Counted from the first letter of the stretch, positions 46,974 through 56,853 are shown. The stretch: DNA of 64,000 nucleotides from Deltaproteobacteria bacterium (GCA_020845895.1 JADLEX010000045.1:21253-85252); one strand, 5' to 3'. Numbers and translations are program-made. Notes: generated by a model not told the origin, from the letters alone.

Positions 46974-48062
46974 CTAATCGCAGTCGATGAAGTAGAGAAT
47001 CGGCGACGACCCTTCCGAGGCGTGAAAGTACCCGCCCGTCGCGGGATCGTAGGCGATCGACTCGCCCTGCAGCTCGATCGCGGCCGGGACCGCCGTACGC
47101 GACTCGGTCAGGATGTCCTCGAAAACGCCTCCCTCCGGCACGCGCCATTCGAGCGCCGACACATAGGTGCGCAGCAGCACCCGGTTGCCGTTGCGATGGA
47201 TGTCCGCGCCGGTCACGAGCGCGAGCGCCGTGCCCGTGTCGAGGTCGCCCAGATAGTCCGGCTGCACCGGATCCACGTCGTCCCACACGGGAAACGCGAA
47301 TACCTCGGATGTGCCGCCAAGCTTCGAGAACAGGTAAATCGTCTCGTCGGGGTGAACCGCGATCGCCTCGGCGTCGCGCGGCCCGTCGGCGTACGTGAAC
47401 GCCATGTGCTCCCAGTCGCCGAGGGCCAAGTCGGCGAACGGCACGGCCGCGTCGATCTCCGGCTCCACGACGCGGTAGATTCCCGCGTCGGTGCGACTCG
47501 CGCCGTTGTCGCCGATGTCGGCCAGATACAGGCACTCGTCAGCGCCGCACGGCCCGACCGCCATGTCCTCCCAGTCCGAAGCCGTCGCGCCCGTCAGCGC
47601 CACGCGCCCGAGCGTCTCGCCGGCGAGCGTCATCGCGTACGCGTAAGGGCCGTCGCCCGAATCGTTGTGCGCCCAGAGCACACCCAGGTTCTTCGCGCTG
47701 ATCGCGAGGCCCGAGGTCTCCGAAATATCCGGATGCTCCAGGTTCCCGACGTTGACGGGATTCGCGTAATCCGCGCACGCGGGCCAGTCGTCGTCGCCCG
47801 TGTCGTCGTCGGTCGTGTCGTCGTCGGTCGTGTCATCATCGGACGTGTCGTCATCGGCGGAATCGTCATCGCCGCTGTTGTCGTCGGCATCATCGTCCGT
47901 CACGTCGTCGTCCGTGGCATCATCGTCGCCCGAGACATCGTCGTCGCCGCTTCCGTCGTCAAACGTGCCGGTCACGTCGTCATCGTCGTCGTCGCCGCAA
48001 CCCGGCAGCGCGAGCGCCAGCACGAGCATCGTTCCCCACGTCCACCATGCGGTCGCCGACAT
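46974..48062 (-). CDS. Asp-rich lipoprotein, beta-propeller-like
   Basis: The 362-residue lipoprotein has signal helix MLVLALALPGC (lipobox LPGC, Cys22) and an acidic linker (about 24-93). A domain of about 270 residues with blade-like repeats follows: ETSGLAISAKNLGVLWAHND, DWEDMAVGPCGADECLYLAD, DAEAIAVHPDETIYLFSK and GESIAYDPATGGYFHASEG. The phrases resemble esterase- or phytase-type beta-propellers, but no catalytic set was identified. It probably sits on the outer membrane. The gene is convergent with the secreted protease and divergent from the PAQR gene. Confidence 0.75.
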   Translation of the reverse strand: MSATAWWTWGTMLVLALALPGCGDDDDDDVTGTFDDGSGDDDVSGDDDATDDDVTDDDADDNSGDDDSADDDTSDDDTTDDDTTDDDTGDDDWPACADYANPVNVGNLEHPDISETSGLAISAKNLGVLWAHNDSGDGPYAYAMTLAGETLGRVALTGATASDWEDMAVGPCGADECLYLADIGDNGASRTDAGIYRVVEPEIDAAVPFADLALGDWEHMAFTYADGPRDAEAIAVHPDETIYLFSKLGGTSEVFAFPVWDDVDPVQPDYLGDLDTGTALALVTGADIHRNGNRVLLRTYVSALEWRVPEGGVFEDILTESRTAVPAAIELQGESIAYDPATGGYFHASEGSSPILYFIDCD

Positions 48063-48235
48063 ACCTACTCCTTCGATCGTTGCGTCGATTATCGGCGGAA
48101 TTGACCGCTGACTGAATATCAGGGCGAGCAGGTCGCGAAATTTGCGCCGCGACGTGAAAACGGACGCCCTTGCGGCATGAACGCGAAATCGCGAGACTCC
48201 GCGAACGCGCCGTCGGGTCGGCGTGGGAGATGAGA

Positions 48236-48898
48236 ATGAACCAACCGGACGACGACCACCGCGAAACGCCCGCCGAAGAGGTGGCGAACGCGCTGACGCA
48301 CGGCTTGGGCGCGCTGCTGGCGGCGGCGGCGCTGGCGGTGCTGGTCACGCTCGCGGCGATTCGCGGCGACGCGTGGCGCGTCGTGAGCTTCGCCATCTAC
48401 GGCGCGTCGCTGGTCATCCTCTACCTCGCCTCGACGCTGCTGCACGCGGTTCGCCATCCGAACTGGGAAAAGATCCTGCACCATCTGGACTACTCGGCGA
48501 TCTTTCTTCTCATTGCGGGCACCTACACGCCGTACATGCTGGTGAACCTGCGCGGGCCGTGGGGCTGGACGCTCTTCGGCATCGCGTGGGGGATCGCCGC
48601 GATTGGCATCGTGTTGCGCCTGACGCTCGGCCACCGCTACCGCCGCGTCTATCTCGCCATGTATCTGGGCATGGGGTGGATGATGATCGTCGCCATCAAA
48701 CCGCTCATGGCGAAGCTCGAACCGATGGGGCTCGTCTGGATCGCCATTGGCGGGCTGTTTTACACGGTCGGTGTCGTGTTCTATCTGTGGCGCCGCCTGC
48801 CGTACAACCACATGATCTGGCACCTGTTCGTGCTCGGCGGCAGCATCAGCCACTTTTTCGGGATTCTGTTTTACGTGCTGCCCATGCCGGCCGCGTAA
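48236..48898 (+). CDS. PAQR family membrane protein (hemolysin III/YqfA type)
   Basis: The 220-residue protein has seven hydrophobic helices. Conserved PAQR residues are present: EEVANALTHGLGALLAAAAL, STLLHAVRHPNWEKILHHLD, AGTYTPYML and an HxxxH near the end (IWHLFVLGGSISHFFG). The motifs HxxxH and SxxxH...D form the zinc site in this family. Hemolysin III proteins are annotated from an old haemolysis test; a ceramidase-like or membrane-homeostasis role is more likely. ATG 48236 has GGGAG upstream; ATG 48230 is an alternative. Confidence 0.88.
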   Translation: MNQPDDDHRETPAEEVANALTHGLGALLAAAALAVLVTLAAIRGDAWRVVSFAIYGASLVILYLASTLLHAVRHPNWEKILHHLDYSAIFLLIAGTYTPYMLVNLRGPWGWTLFGIAWGIAAIGIVLRLTLGHRYRRVYLAMYLGMGWMMIVAIKPLMAKLEPMGLVWIAIGGLFYTVGVVFYLWRRLPYNHMIWHLFVLGGSISHFFGILFYVLPMPAA

Positions 48899-48978
48899 AC
48901 GCCGCCGTCCTCCACCCCGTCTTGTGCGCCCGCGTTCGGCGGCGCAAAATCCCACGTACAACACAACCGGAGCGGCCG

Positions 48979-49392
48979 ATGAAGTATTGGCTCATCAAAA
49001 CGGAGCCGGGCTCGTATTCGTGGGAGCAGTTCGTCCGCGACCAACGCACCTTCTGGAATGGCGTGCGCAATTACCAGGCCCGGATCAACCTGCGTGCGAT
49101 GGCCGTGGGCGATCTGTGCCTGTTCTACCATTCCGTGTCCGACAAGGCGGTGATGGGCTTGGCACGCGTGGTGCGCGAGGCGTATCCCGATCACACGGCT
49201 GATGACGGCGAGTGGGTCATGGTCGATGTCGAGCCGGTTCGCGCGCTCGGCTTGCCCGTGACCATCGACATGGTGAAAGCCCGGCCCGATCTGGCCGACA
49301 TGGTGTTGGTGAAGAACTCGCGGCTCTCGGTGCAGCCGGTGACGAAGGCGCAGTTCGACGCGGTCGTGAAGATGGGCGGCAAGGCGAAGTGA
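48979..49392 (+). CDS. EVE domain-containing protein
   Basis: The 137-residue protein starts MKYWLIKTEPGSYSWEQF and continues with WNGVRNYQARINLRAM, VGDLCLFYHSVSDKAVMGLA and VREAYPDHTA. This is the EVE domain, a PUA/YTH relative that binds modified bases in DNA or RNA. In this small form it is usually a stand-alone protein of unknown cellular role. It lies 80 bases after the PAQR gene on the same strand. Confidence 0.92.
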   Translation: MKYWLIKTEPGSYSWEQFVRDQRTFWNGVRNYQARINLRAMAVGDLCLFYHSVSDKAVMGLARVVREAYPDHTADDGEWVMVDVEPVRALGLPVTIDMVKARPDLADMVLVKNSRLSVQPVTKAQFDAVVKMGGKAK

Positions 49393-49416
49393 TTCGCGCG
49401 AAAGGCGGGGAGTACG

Positions 49417-50727
49417 ATGAACGGAACCACGAAACGGGGCTGGATTGTCGCGATCACGCTCATCCTCGCGGCCGCCGGTTGCGGATTTTCGGACGACGAC
49501 GATTCGACCGACTCGACCACACCCGACGACGATTCTGGGGATGACGACACAGCGGACGACGACGATGCGTCGGGCGACGAAGACATGTGGGCTCCGCTGC
49601 CCGACGACGATGCGGCCGATGTGCCGAGCGACTATCCGGAGCCGTACGACCCCGCCGCGCGCGGGCCGTATCAGGTCGGCGTGCGCACCTACGTCTTCGT
49701 GGACGACAGTCGCTGGCAGGACTCGCCCGCGGGCGGGCGGCGCGTGCTGACCGAGGTGTGGTATCCCGCCTTCGATTCGGCGGCGGACTGGCCGCGCGAC
49801 ATCCCTCGCACGTTCTTCAATGGCTGGGACGACGTCATCTTCAGCGTCTTCAAAGCCATCGGCGTACCGCAAACAGAGATCGACAACTTCGATGCGCCGC
49901 GCGACGTGGCTCGCGACGCGCCGCTCTACCCGTGGGGCGGGCCGATTCCGCTCGTCCTGCTCTCGCACGGCTTCGCGGGGGTTCGCTTTCAGGATTTCAC
50001 GCTGTGCGAATACCTGGCGAGTCACGGGTACATCGTCGTCGCGCCGGATCACACGAAGAACGCGTTCGTCACGGCGTTTCCCGAAGGTCCGGTGATCTTC
50101 AATCCGCTCGCCACGCCGTGGTCGTACGCGCATCGACTCAAGGATCTGTCGTTTCTCATCGACGTGTTCACCGACCTGAACGCCGCCGACCCGGAAGCGT
50201 TCTGGAACGGTCGCATCGACCTCGCCCGCGTCGGCGCGATCGGCCATTCGTTCGGCGGCACCACGGTGTTGCAGGAGACCAAGCGCGACGGGCGCATCGG
50301 CGCGGCGGTGGACATGGCGTCGTTCATGTTTCCGTTTCTGCCGGACGGCTTCGACACGCCGCTGATGTTCATGATCGGCGCTGAAGACCACAGCATGGGT
50401 GACACGGAGCCGCTGATCCGCGTGAACTTCGCTCAATCGCCCGCGCCCAAGTACTTCCTGGAGTTCTACGACGGCGGCCACTATACCTTCACCGACGCGT
50501 GCATCCTGTCGCCGACGCTGTTCGGCGAGGGGGACGGCTGCGGCTACGAGCGGCGCGGCGACACCAACGAGCCGTTTCACTTCATCGAGCACGATCTCGC
50601 GTTCGAGATCATCAACGGCTACATCACCGCGTTTTTCGGTTTGCACCTGAAGGGGCAGGACGGCATGCGCGCTTTCCTCGGCGAGAACCACTACCCGGAC
50701 GAGATCGATTACGCGTTCTTCGAGTGA
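49417..50727 (+). CDS. Asp-rich lipoprotein alpha/beta hydrolase (PAF-acetylhydrolase-like)
   Basis: The 436-residue lipoprotein has lipobox AAGC (Cys22) and an acidic linker (about 26-70). An alpha/beta hydrolase follows: LLSHGFAGVRFQDF (oxyanion HG), nucleophile Ser in GHSFGGTTVLQ, and candidate acid and His residues in MIGAEDHSMGD and YDGGHYTF. The N-terminal catalytic region GPYQVGVRTYVFVDDSR resembles platelet-activating-factor acetylhydrolase. The enzyme probably acts at the cell surface or in the periplasm on short esters. It follows the EVE gene by 24 bases and has a Shine-Dalgarno (GGGGAG). Confidence 0.82.
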   Translation: MNGTTKRGWIVAITLILAAAGCGFSDDDDSTDSTTPDDDSGDDDTADDDDASGDEDMWAPLPDDDAADVPSDYPEPYDPAARGPYQVGVRTYVFVDDSRWQDSPAGGRRVLTEVWYPAFDSAADWPRDIPRTFFNGWDDVIFSVFKAIGVPQTEIDNFDAPRDVARDAPLYPWGGPIPLVLLSHGFAGVRFQDFTLCEYLASHGYIVVAPDHTKNAFVTAFPEGPVIFNPLATPWSYAHRLKDLSFLIDVFTDLNAADPEAFWNGRIDLARVGAIGHSFGGTTVLQETKRDGRIGAAVDMASFMFPFLPDGFDTPLMFMIGAEDHSMGDTEPLIRVNFAQSPAPKYFLEFYDGGHYTFTDACILSPTLFGEGDGCGYERRGDTNEPFHFIEHDLAFEIINGYITAFFGLHLKGQDGMRAFLGENHYPDEIDYAFFE

Positions 50728-50736
50728 CCTGCGGAC

Positions 50737-53193
50737 TCACGACGACGACGACGAGAACGTCTTTGCCCTGAACGAACTGGTGATGACCGTGATGGAACTG
50801 GCCGGCATCATGAGCGCCGCGATGAGCGGATTGAGAACGCCGGTCACGGCCAGCGTGACGCCGAGCAGGTTGTAGGCGAGAGAAAACGCGAGATTGCGAC
50901 GAATGACCCCGACGGTTTTGCGCGAGCCCTCGACGAGCGCGACGATCGGTTCGATCCCCTCGCGCGTGAGAAAAACATCCGCCGCCGCGAGGCCCGCCTC
51001 CGCGCCGCCGTGAACGGCAACGCCCACCGACGCGGCGGAGAGCGCGACCGCGTCGTTGACGCCGTCGCCGACCATCACCACCGTTCCCGCCTCGCGCGAC
51101 TCCTCAACGCGGTGAAGCTTGTCTTCGGGGCTCGCGCCGCCGATCAGCATTTCAGGCACAACTTCGAGCCGACGCCCGACCGCGTTCACAATCTGCGGGT
51201 GATCGCCCGAGAGGAGCCCCACGCGCCAGCCGCGCGCGCGAAGCTGCACGATCGTTCGCGCCGCGTCGTCGCGCAGCGGATCGCCGAATCCCATCACCGC
51301 CGCGAGCCGACCGCCATGCGCGACATGCACTGGCGTGTGCGCCGCGTCGAGTTCCCGCGCCGTCGCCTCGCGCGCCCAGTCGGGGACCGTGTTCACGAGC
51401 TTCGCGATGAAATCAGGCGAACCGACCGCGATACGCACCCCGCCGACGACGCCTTCGATGCCGCCACCGATCGTCTGACGCGCGGGTTCGTCCAGCGAAA
51501 CGCCTTCACCGAACGCGGCGACGCACGCCCGCGCCACGGGATGCGTGGACTGGGCTTCGAGCGCGCCGACGAACGGCTTCACCGATTCGTCGCCCGCGAA
51601 ACCGACGAGCTCCGTTCGTCCGCGCGTCACGGTGCCGGTCTTGTCGAGCCAGAGCGTGCCCGGATGCGCGAGTTGCTCGATGGCGTCTCCGCCCTTGACG
51701 AGGATGCCGATGCGCGCGGCCTTGCCGATTGCGGCGGAGACGGCGAGTGGCGTGGCGAGACCGAGCGCGCACGGGCACGTGACGATGAGCAGCGCCATCG
51801 TGTGCTCGATCGCGAGATCGAGATCGACGAACGACCACCCGATAAACGTGATCGTCGCGATGGAAAGAATCGCCGCGACGAACCATCCCGAGATGCGGTC
51901 GGCCATGCGCACGATCGGCGCGCGCCGCCGGGCGTGCTCCTCCACGAGCGCCATGAGTCGCCCCACGCGCGTATTCTCGCCCGTGGATTCGACACGCACG
52001 ACGATGCGCGACGCGAGATTGGTGATGCCCGAGTGGACGCGATCCGCCTCGCGCACGCTGACGGGTCGCGACTCGCCGGTGAGCAGTGAGAGGTCGAGCT
52101 CTGATCGGCCCTCCTCGACCATTCCGTCGGCGGCGATGGTTTCGCCCGCTCGCACCTCGATCAGATCGCCCGCTTTCAGGGCTTCGAGCGGTACGACGGT
52201 GACGACGCCGTCCTCGATCCGTCGCGCACTCGTGGGCGCGAGCGAAAACAGCAGTTCCGCCGCGTCGGCGGCCTGCCGCTGCTGGCGTGTTTGCAACCAG
52301 CGCCCGACGAGCAGCAGGAAGATCAGCACCGTGACCGAATCGAAATACACCTCGCCCACGCCGCGCACCGTGTTGAGCGCGCCGCCGAAGAACCCGGCCG
52401 CAAGCCCGATGGCGATGGGAAGATCCATGTGCAACGTGCGCGTGCGCAGCGCCGCCCACGCGCCCGTGAAAAACACGGACCCCGACCAGAGGACGGCCGG
52501 AATCGTCAGGCCGAGGCTCGTCCATCGAAAGAGCGATTTCAGCTCGGGGTCCATGTCCGAAAACATCGCGCCGTAAAGCGCGAACGCGATGAACATGACA
52601 TTGCCCGCCGCCGCAGCAGCGACGCCGATACGCACGAGCATCGCGCGGTCTTCGCGACGGCGAATCTCGCGAACCTTCACGCCGCGAAACGGGTGTGCCG
52701 GGTAGCCGAGCGAATCGAGAAACCGGGCGATCTCGGAGAGCTTCTGTTTTGCGGGATCCCAGACGACGCGCGCGAGCGACTTGCCGAAATCGAGCCGCGC
52801 CTCGACGACGCCGGGAATTGCGACCGGGACTTTTTCGACCAGCCACACGCACGCCGCGCAGTGCACGCCCTCGAGATAGAGTTCGATGATGCGCAGCCCG
52901 GCGTCGAGGTCGCGGGCGTAAAGATTCTGAAACGCCGGATCGTCGAACTCCTCGAAGCCCCGACCCGTGACCTTGGCGGTCTTCGGACGGCCGGTCTGCG
53001 TGTCGACGAAATCGTAATAACGATCGAGGCCGTGATCGTGCAGGACCGCGTACACGGTGCGGCAGCCGTTGCAGCAGAATTGTCGCTCGGCGCCCGGCTC
53101 CACCAGCGCGGGCGGCACCGGCAGACCGCAGTGCGTGCAGTCGATGATCGCAGCGTCGCTCACGGGGCGAATCATAGGCTTTCGCGACTCCAT
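50737..53193 (-). CDS. ccoI: Copper-translocating P-type ATPase for cbb3 oxidase assembly (CcoI)
   Basis: The 818-residue protein has an N-terminal CxxC ... CCNGC metal-binding region (CTHCGLPVPP, FCCNGCRTVYAVL), characteristic of CcoI/FixI. An HMA-like domain with GVHCAACVW follows. Eight TM helices include the CPC ion site (IVTCPCALGLATPL). Phosphorylation occurs at Asp in LDKTGTVTRG; the ATP-binding domain includes VMVGDGVNDAVAL. CcoI delivers copper to the CuB site of cbb3 oxidase. The C-terminus ends in poly-Ser. ATG 53193 is chosen, ATG 53175 possible. Its stop is nine bases from the convergent hydrolase stop. Confidence 0.9.
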   Translation of the reverse strand: MESRKPMIRPVSDAAIIDCTHCGLPVPPALVEPGAERQFCCNGCRTVYAVLHDHGLDRYYDFVDTQTGRPKTAKVTGRGFEEFDDPAFQNLYARDLDAGLRIIELYLEGVHCAACVWLVEKVPVAIPGVVEARLDFGKSLARVVWDPAKQKLSEIARFLDSLGYPAHPFRGVKVREIRRREDRAMLVRIGVAAAAAGNVMFIAFALYGAMFSDMDPELKSLFRWTSLGLTIPAVLWSGSVFFTGAWAALRTRTLHMDLPIAIGLAAGFFGGALNTVRGVGEVYFDSVTVLIFLLLVGRWLQTRQQRQAADAAELLFSLAPTSARRIEDGVVTVVPLEALKAGDLIEVRAGETIAADGMVEEGRSELDLSLLTGESRPVSVREADRVHSGITNLASRIVVRVESTGENTRVGRLMALVEEHARRRAPIVRMADRISGWFVAAILSIATITFIGWSFVDLDLAIEHTMALLIVTCPCALGLATPLAVSAAIGKAARIGILVKGGDAIEQLAHPGTLWLDKTGTVTRGRTELVGFAGDESVKPFVGALEAQSTHPVARACVAAFGEGVSLDEPARQTIGGGIEGVVGGVRIAVGSPDFIAKLVNTVPDWAREATARELDAAHTPVHVAHGGRLAAVMGFGDPLRDDAARTIVQLRARGWRVGLLSGDHPQIVNAVGRRLEVVPEMLIGGASPEDKLHRVEESREAGTVVMVGDGVNDAVALSAASVGVAVHGGAEAGLAAADVFLTREGIEPIVALVEGSRKTVGVIRRNLAFSLAYNLLGVTLAVTGVLNPLIAALMMPASSITVITSSFRAKTFSSSSS

Positions 53194-53238
53194 GGGAAGG
53201 GTTGCCGGGATCGAGACGTCGATCCTGAAGATGTGAGC

Positions 53239-53267
53239 GTGACAACTCATTTGTCCGGTGGGATAAT
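53239..53267 (+). promoter_or_regulatory. Strong sigma70-like promoter of the Asp-rich lipoprotein
   Basis: GTGACA (53239-53244) and GATAAT (53262-53267) each match consensus at five of six positions, with a 17-base spacer. Transcription would start near 53274, about 20 bases before the start codon at 53295, which has a GGAGGA site. Confidence 0.7.
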
Positions 53268-53294
53268 TGGTCCATTGCATTCGGAGGAACGGCC

Positions 53295-55031
53295 ATGCGC
53301 GGGTGGTATTGTTCGTCCTGTGTCGCATTTTCCATTGTTCTATTCACCCTCATTTCCGGTTGCTCCGAAGACGATTCGGGCGACGACGATTCGGATGCGG
53401 AAGCCGCCGCGTCGGACGACGACGTCCTCGACGAAGATGACGACGCCGACGATGACGCCGGAGACGACGACTTGACCGACGACGACGCGGAACCGTACCG
53501 CGGCTGGATGCGCCCATGCGACATCGACGGCGAACCCGGCGGTGAGTTCGCCGTCGTCGAGTCCTATCCCGACGACACGAACGCTCCCTATCGATTGCAC
53601 GTCGTGCGACCGGACGGAACCGAGGTGGGATCGTTTGACGTCGAGCATCGCAATTCGACTTACACTTATATCGACGTCGACCTGGCGAATCTCGACAACG
53701 ACGCGCAGTGCGAAATCGTCGTTCGGGTGGCGTATCAAGACATCGTAGCCAACACTTACGAGAACCGCGTCCGGGTGTTCGATGGCGCGAACTTCGAGGT
53801 TGCCTTCGACACCGGATTGGAATCTGAACGCATCGCGTATCTCGAAACGGGCATCGATGTGAACGGCGGCGGACTGGACCTCATCCTCTACGGATTCCCG
53901 ACATGGTCGGGATCCTCGACGATCGACGTTTACGACGGCCACGCGGGCTACGAGGAACTGTGGCATCAGACCGGCTCGTGGGACAACGCGTTTCTGCTGA
54001 TGGGGCGCCGTCACGAGACAGGCGCAGCGATCGAGGCGTGCGAAACGACCGAGGGACCCGCGTTCGCGCTGCTTCGGTATCCCATGTATCAGGGCGAGGC
54101 GGGCGATTGGCGCGCGATGTGGATCGATCCCGAGGGAAGCACGATCTCGACCGTCGGCCCCATTGCGGTCGATGCGGCTGAGAAAATCGACGCGGATCTG
54201 ATGCCGACGACCGGAGCGGACGAGTGCGCGCTGATGGTCGCTTCGGTGGATGCGGGCGAGACGATCAGTCGGTACCGCCTTTTCGATCCGTCGGGTGACC
54301 TGCTCCACGAGGAGGCGCTCGATGTGGGCGGAACCTGGTACGGGCGCGCGGACGGCGACCTGGACGGCGACGGTGAGGCGGATATCGCCCTCCGGACGAC
54401 AGACTACGACGCCACGAAAGGCGTGTGGGCGGCGCTCAGTTCGGAGAACTACGCTGCCGCGCGACCGATCGTAACATCAGCGGGGGAAGAAACGATCGAA
54501 CCAGCGCTCTGGCGGACGAAACCGTGGCTTCAATCGGGAGTCGATCTCGGCGGGGGTGAACCGAATTTCTACGTGGGGCCGTTCATCGAGGCGAATCTGT
54601 TCGGCGGAAAAGTCACGTGGAAGAGCGTCGGACCCGATCTGTCACTCACCGGCCTCGATTTGACCGTCCACATGGGTGCGGCGGTCGATTTCGGCGGAGA
54701 CGCACTCGCTTATTGGGCGCGCGACGGACGGCCCGTCATCGCGTTGAACGCCTGGTCGGTCTATTACACGGCGGCCAAGGGACCGGTCCCGATCGAGCAC
54801 GGCCGGTGGGCGCAGTTCGACGCCGGGCAGACCTCCGCGTTCTGGCTCTCCGACGAACCGACCAGCAACTTTACGATCGGTCCCATATTCGATCTGAACG
54901 GCGATGGGGGCGCGGAGATCTTGCAACGCTACGGCGAGCAACCCCTGACCGTCTTCGAGGTCAATGATGGAATGTCGGAGGCGTGGGTCGGCGGTGAACG
55001 CGATGACGCGATCATCGGTGAGTGGTACTGA
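53295..55031 (+). CDS. Asp-rich lipoprotein with FG-GAP-like repeats
   Basis: The 578-residue lipoprotein has lipobox ISGC (Cys23) and an acidic linker (about 25-67). A long beta-propeller-like region follows, with DxDxDG-type calcium loops such as DLANLDNDAQCEIVV, ADGDLDGDGEADIALRT and FDLNGDGGAEILQRY, as in FG-GAP/VCBS proteins. Such domains bind calcium and are typical of surface adhesins or polysaccharide-binding proteins. The function is inferred. The gene sits inside the cbb3 cluster, between ccoI and the TauE-like gene, on the opposite strand to both, so it is probably an insertion in an otherwise minus-strand cluster. Confidence 0.8.
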   Translation: MRGWYCSSCVAFSIVLFTLISGCSEDDSGDDDSDAEAAASDDDVLDEDDDADDDAGDDDLTDDDAEPYRGWMRPCDIDGEPGGEFAVVESYPDDTNAPYRLHVVRPDGTEVGSFDVEHRNSTYTYIDVDLANLDNDAQCEIVVRVAYQDIVANTYENRVRVFDGANFEVAFDTGLESERIAYLETGIDVNGGGLDLILYGFPTWSGSSTIDVYDGHAGYEELWHQTGSWDNAFLLMGRRHETGAAIEACETTEGPAFALLRYPMYQGEAGDWRAMWIDPEGSTISTVGPIAVDAAEKIDADLMPTTGADECALMVASVDAGETISRYRLFDPSGDLLHEEALDVGGTWYGRADGDLDGDGEADIALRTTDYDATKGVWAALSSENYAAARPIVTSAGEETIEPALWRTKPWLQSGVDLGGGEPNFYVGPFIEANLFGGKVTWKSVGPDLSLTGLDLTVHMGAAVDFGGDALAYWARDGRPVIALNAWSVYYTAAKGPVPIEHGRWAQFDAGQTSAFWLSDEPTSNFTIGPIFDLNGDGGAEILQRYGEQPLTVFEVNDGMSEAWVGGERDDAIIGEWY

Positions 55032-55034
55032 CGC

Positions 55035-55802
55035 TCAGTGTTTCTTGCAGCACGACCCCTCTTCTCCACTCGCGGCCGCGGGGTCGGTGATCGAAATCGC
55101 CTTGGCGCTGCCCACCGTCGCTGCGCGCTCGAAGGGAATCGCCGAGCGGTCCATCACCGAGAGCACGCCGACGACGACGAGCACGAGCGCCATCAACACG
55201 GGGACGTGACGGCGAATCGGTCCGGCGACGACCTGAACACTGATGCCAAGCGCCGCCATCCACGGCAGCGTGCCGAGCCAGAACGCGGCCATGACCGCCA
55301 TGCCCGCGTACGAATGCCCCGTGCCCGCGGCAACAATGGCGAACGCGTAGAGCCAGCCGCAGGGCAGAAACGTCGAAAACAGACCCAGGGCGAGCGCGCG
55401 GATCGCCGGAGGTTTTCCACGCAGTTCGCCGTACACCTTCGACGCGGCGCGCGTGACGAAGGCCGGAGCCGGCACGCGCGGCAGTTTCGCGCCGAGGGCC
55501 TGCGCGAGCGCGTAACCGCCCCAAACAATCATCAGCGTGCCCGCCACGATGCCCGCGACACGCGCGTATCCCGCGCGAGACCCCGCGAGATCGATGACCG
55601 AACCGAATGCCCCCGCCGCCGCACCCAGCACCACGTAAGTGAAAAGGCGCCCGCCGTTATACGCGACATGGCTCGCGAAACGCCTCAGACCCACGCTGGC
55701 GTCGCTGCCCGCGTAAAACGTCACGAGCCCGCCGCACATGCCCACGCAGTGCAGACTGCCCACGAGACTCGCGGTGAAGACGGTCATGAGCAGAGGGGTC
55801 AT
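55035..55802 (-). CDS. TauE/SafE-like membrane protein of the cbb3 cluster
   Basis: The 255-residue protein has six TM segments. Two Cys-containing motifs lie at membrane boundaries, SLHCVGMCGGLV (near residue 17) and FSTFLPCGWLYAF (near 145), characteristic of the small UreH/TauE-like family encoded beside cbb3 oxidase genes. The C-terminus ends EEGSCCKKH, a possible metal-binding tail. A role in copper or thiol handling during oxidase assembly is inferred from the cluster. It is separated from the convergent lipoprotein by three bases. Confidence 0.8.
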   Translation of the reverse strand: MTPLLMTVFTASLVGSLHCVGMCGGLVTFYAGSDASVGLRRFASHVAYNGGRLFTYVVLGAAAGAFGSVIDLAGSRAGYARVAGIVAGTLMIVWGGYALAQALGAKLPRVPAPAFVTRAASKVYGELRGKPPAIRALALGLFSTFLPCGWLYAFAIVAAGTGHSYAGMAVMAAFWLGTLPWMAALGISVQVVAGPIRRHVPVLMALVLVVVGVLSVMDRSAIPFERAATVGSAKAISITDPAAASGEEGSCCKKH

Positions 55803-55852
55803 CGAAATCCTCCGAAACGGATCATGCGCGCCGCTCGTATGGAAGGAAAGAA

Positions 55853-56839
55853 ATGTTGGAGGTCGTGGCCGCGCGACGGGATTTCGGGCATGCTCCCGAT
55901 CGCGTCGGCACCCTCGATCCGGAAGGAAACACCAAGGTGACTTCGTCCGCCCTCATCCAGCTTCGCGACGCATGGGACATCGTTCGGCATGTGCGTCCCT
56001 CGCGGCTTGCTCTCGCGGGGCTTTTGCCCGCACGCATGCACCGGCCCCGCATCCTCAACGACGGCATCGTCGGCGACATCGGCGACGACCCGCTCCGGCG
56101 ACTGGCTCGACTTCGGCTCGCGATGAAGTCGACCGCGATCGACGCGAGGGGGCACGTTTCTTACGACGCTCTTCGCGACTCGGCCGTCTACCGGCAACTG
56201 GTCGAGACCGCTCCCGCCCTCGCGGCGATCGACCCCTCCGCGCTTGTGGGTGACGCCGAGCGCCTCGCGTTCTGGATCAATCTCTACAACGTGCTGGCGA
56301 TCCACGGCGTGCTCGCGCTCGGCATCCGTCGCTCGGTCATGGAGATCCCCGGCTTCTTCGGCCTCGTCGCGTATCGCGTCGGTCATCAGGTGCTGACGCT
56401 CGACGACATCGAGAACGGCATCATCCGCGCCAACTCGCCGCACCCCGCGTCGGGCCGCGCGCCGTTTGGCGACGGCGACCCGCGCCGCGCGTGGATCGTG
56501 AGCCGCGTCGATCCCCGCGTGCACGCGGCCCTCGTGTGCGCCTCCGAGAGCTGCCCCGCCGTGGGATTCTACGATGCGGATCTTCTCGATGCGCAACTCG
56601 ATGCCGCCGCGGCGAACCGGGTGAATGGCGATGTGCACGTGAACGACACGCGATGCCGAATCGAACTGCCGATCACGTTTCGCTACTTCCGGGCGGATTT
56701 CGGCGGCGAATCCGGAGTTCGCGAATTCGCCGCTCGCCATGCGGACGGCGATCTGCAAGCCAAACTTGCGCGCGCGAACGAAAACGCGTGGCCGCTGTAC
56801 TTCGCGCGTTACGACTGGTCGCTCAACCGGATCGCCTGA
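55853..56839 (+). CDS. DUF547 domain protein
   Basis: The 328-residue protein has a DUF547 domain (about 115-300). Its core includes VSYDALRDSAVYRQL, AFWINLYNVLAIHGVLALG, LTLDDIENGIIRAN, VDPRVHAALVCASESCPAVG and VNGDVHVNDTRCRIELP. The family is widespread and of unknown function; a cysteine-protease-like or transglutaminase-like fold has been proposed. Start ATG 55853 has GGAAGG upstream. No signal peptide is seen. It lies within the cbb3 region on the opposite strand. Confidence 0.85.
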   Translation: MLEVVAARRDFGHAPDRVGTLDPEGNTKVTSSALIQLRDAWDIVRHVRPSRLALAGLLPARMHRPRILNDGIVGDIGDDPLRRLARLRLAMKSTAIDARGHVSYDALRDSAVYRQLVETAPALAAIDPSALVGDAERLAFWINLYNVLAIHGVLALGIRRSVMEIPGFFGLVAYRVGHQVLTLDDIENGIIRANSPHPASGRAPFGDGDPRRAWIVSRVDPRVHAALVCASESCPAVGFYDADLLDAQLDAAAANRVNGDVHVNDTRCRIELPITFRYFRADFGGESGVREFAARHADGDLQAKLARANENAWPLYFARYDWSLNRIA

Positions 56840-56853
56840 GTCTCGCCGACCGG

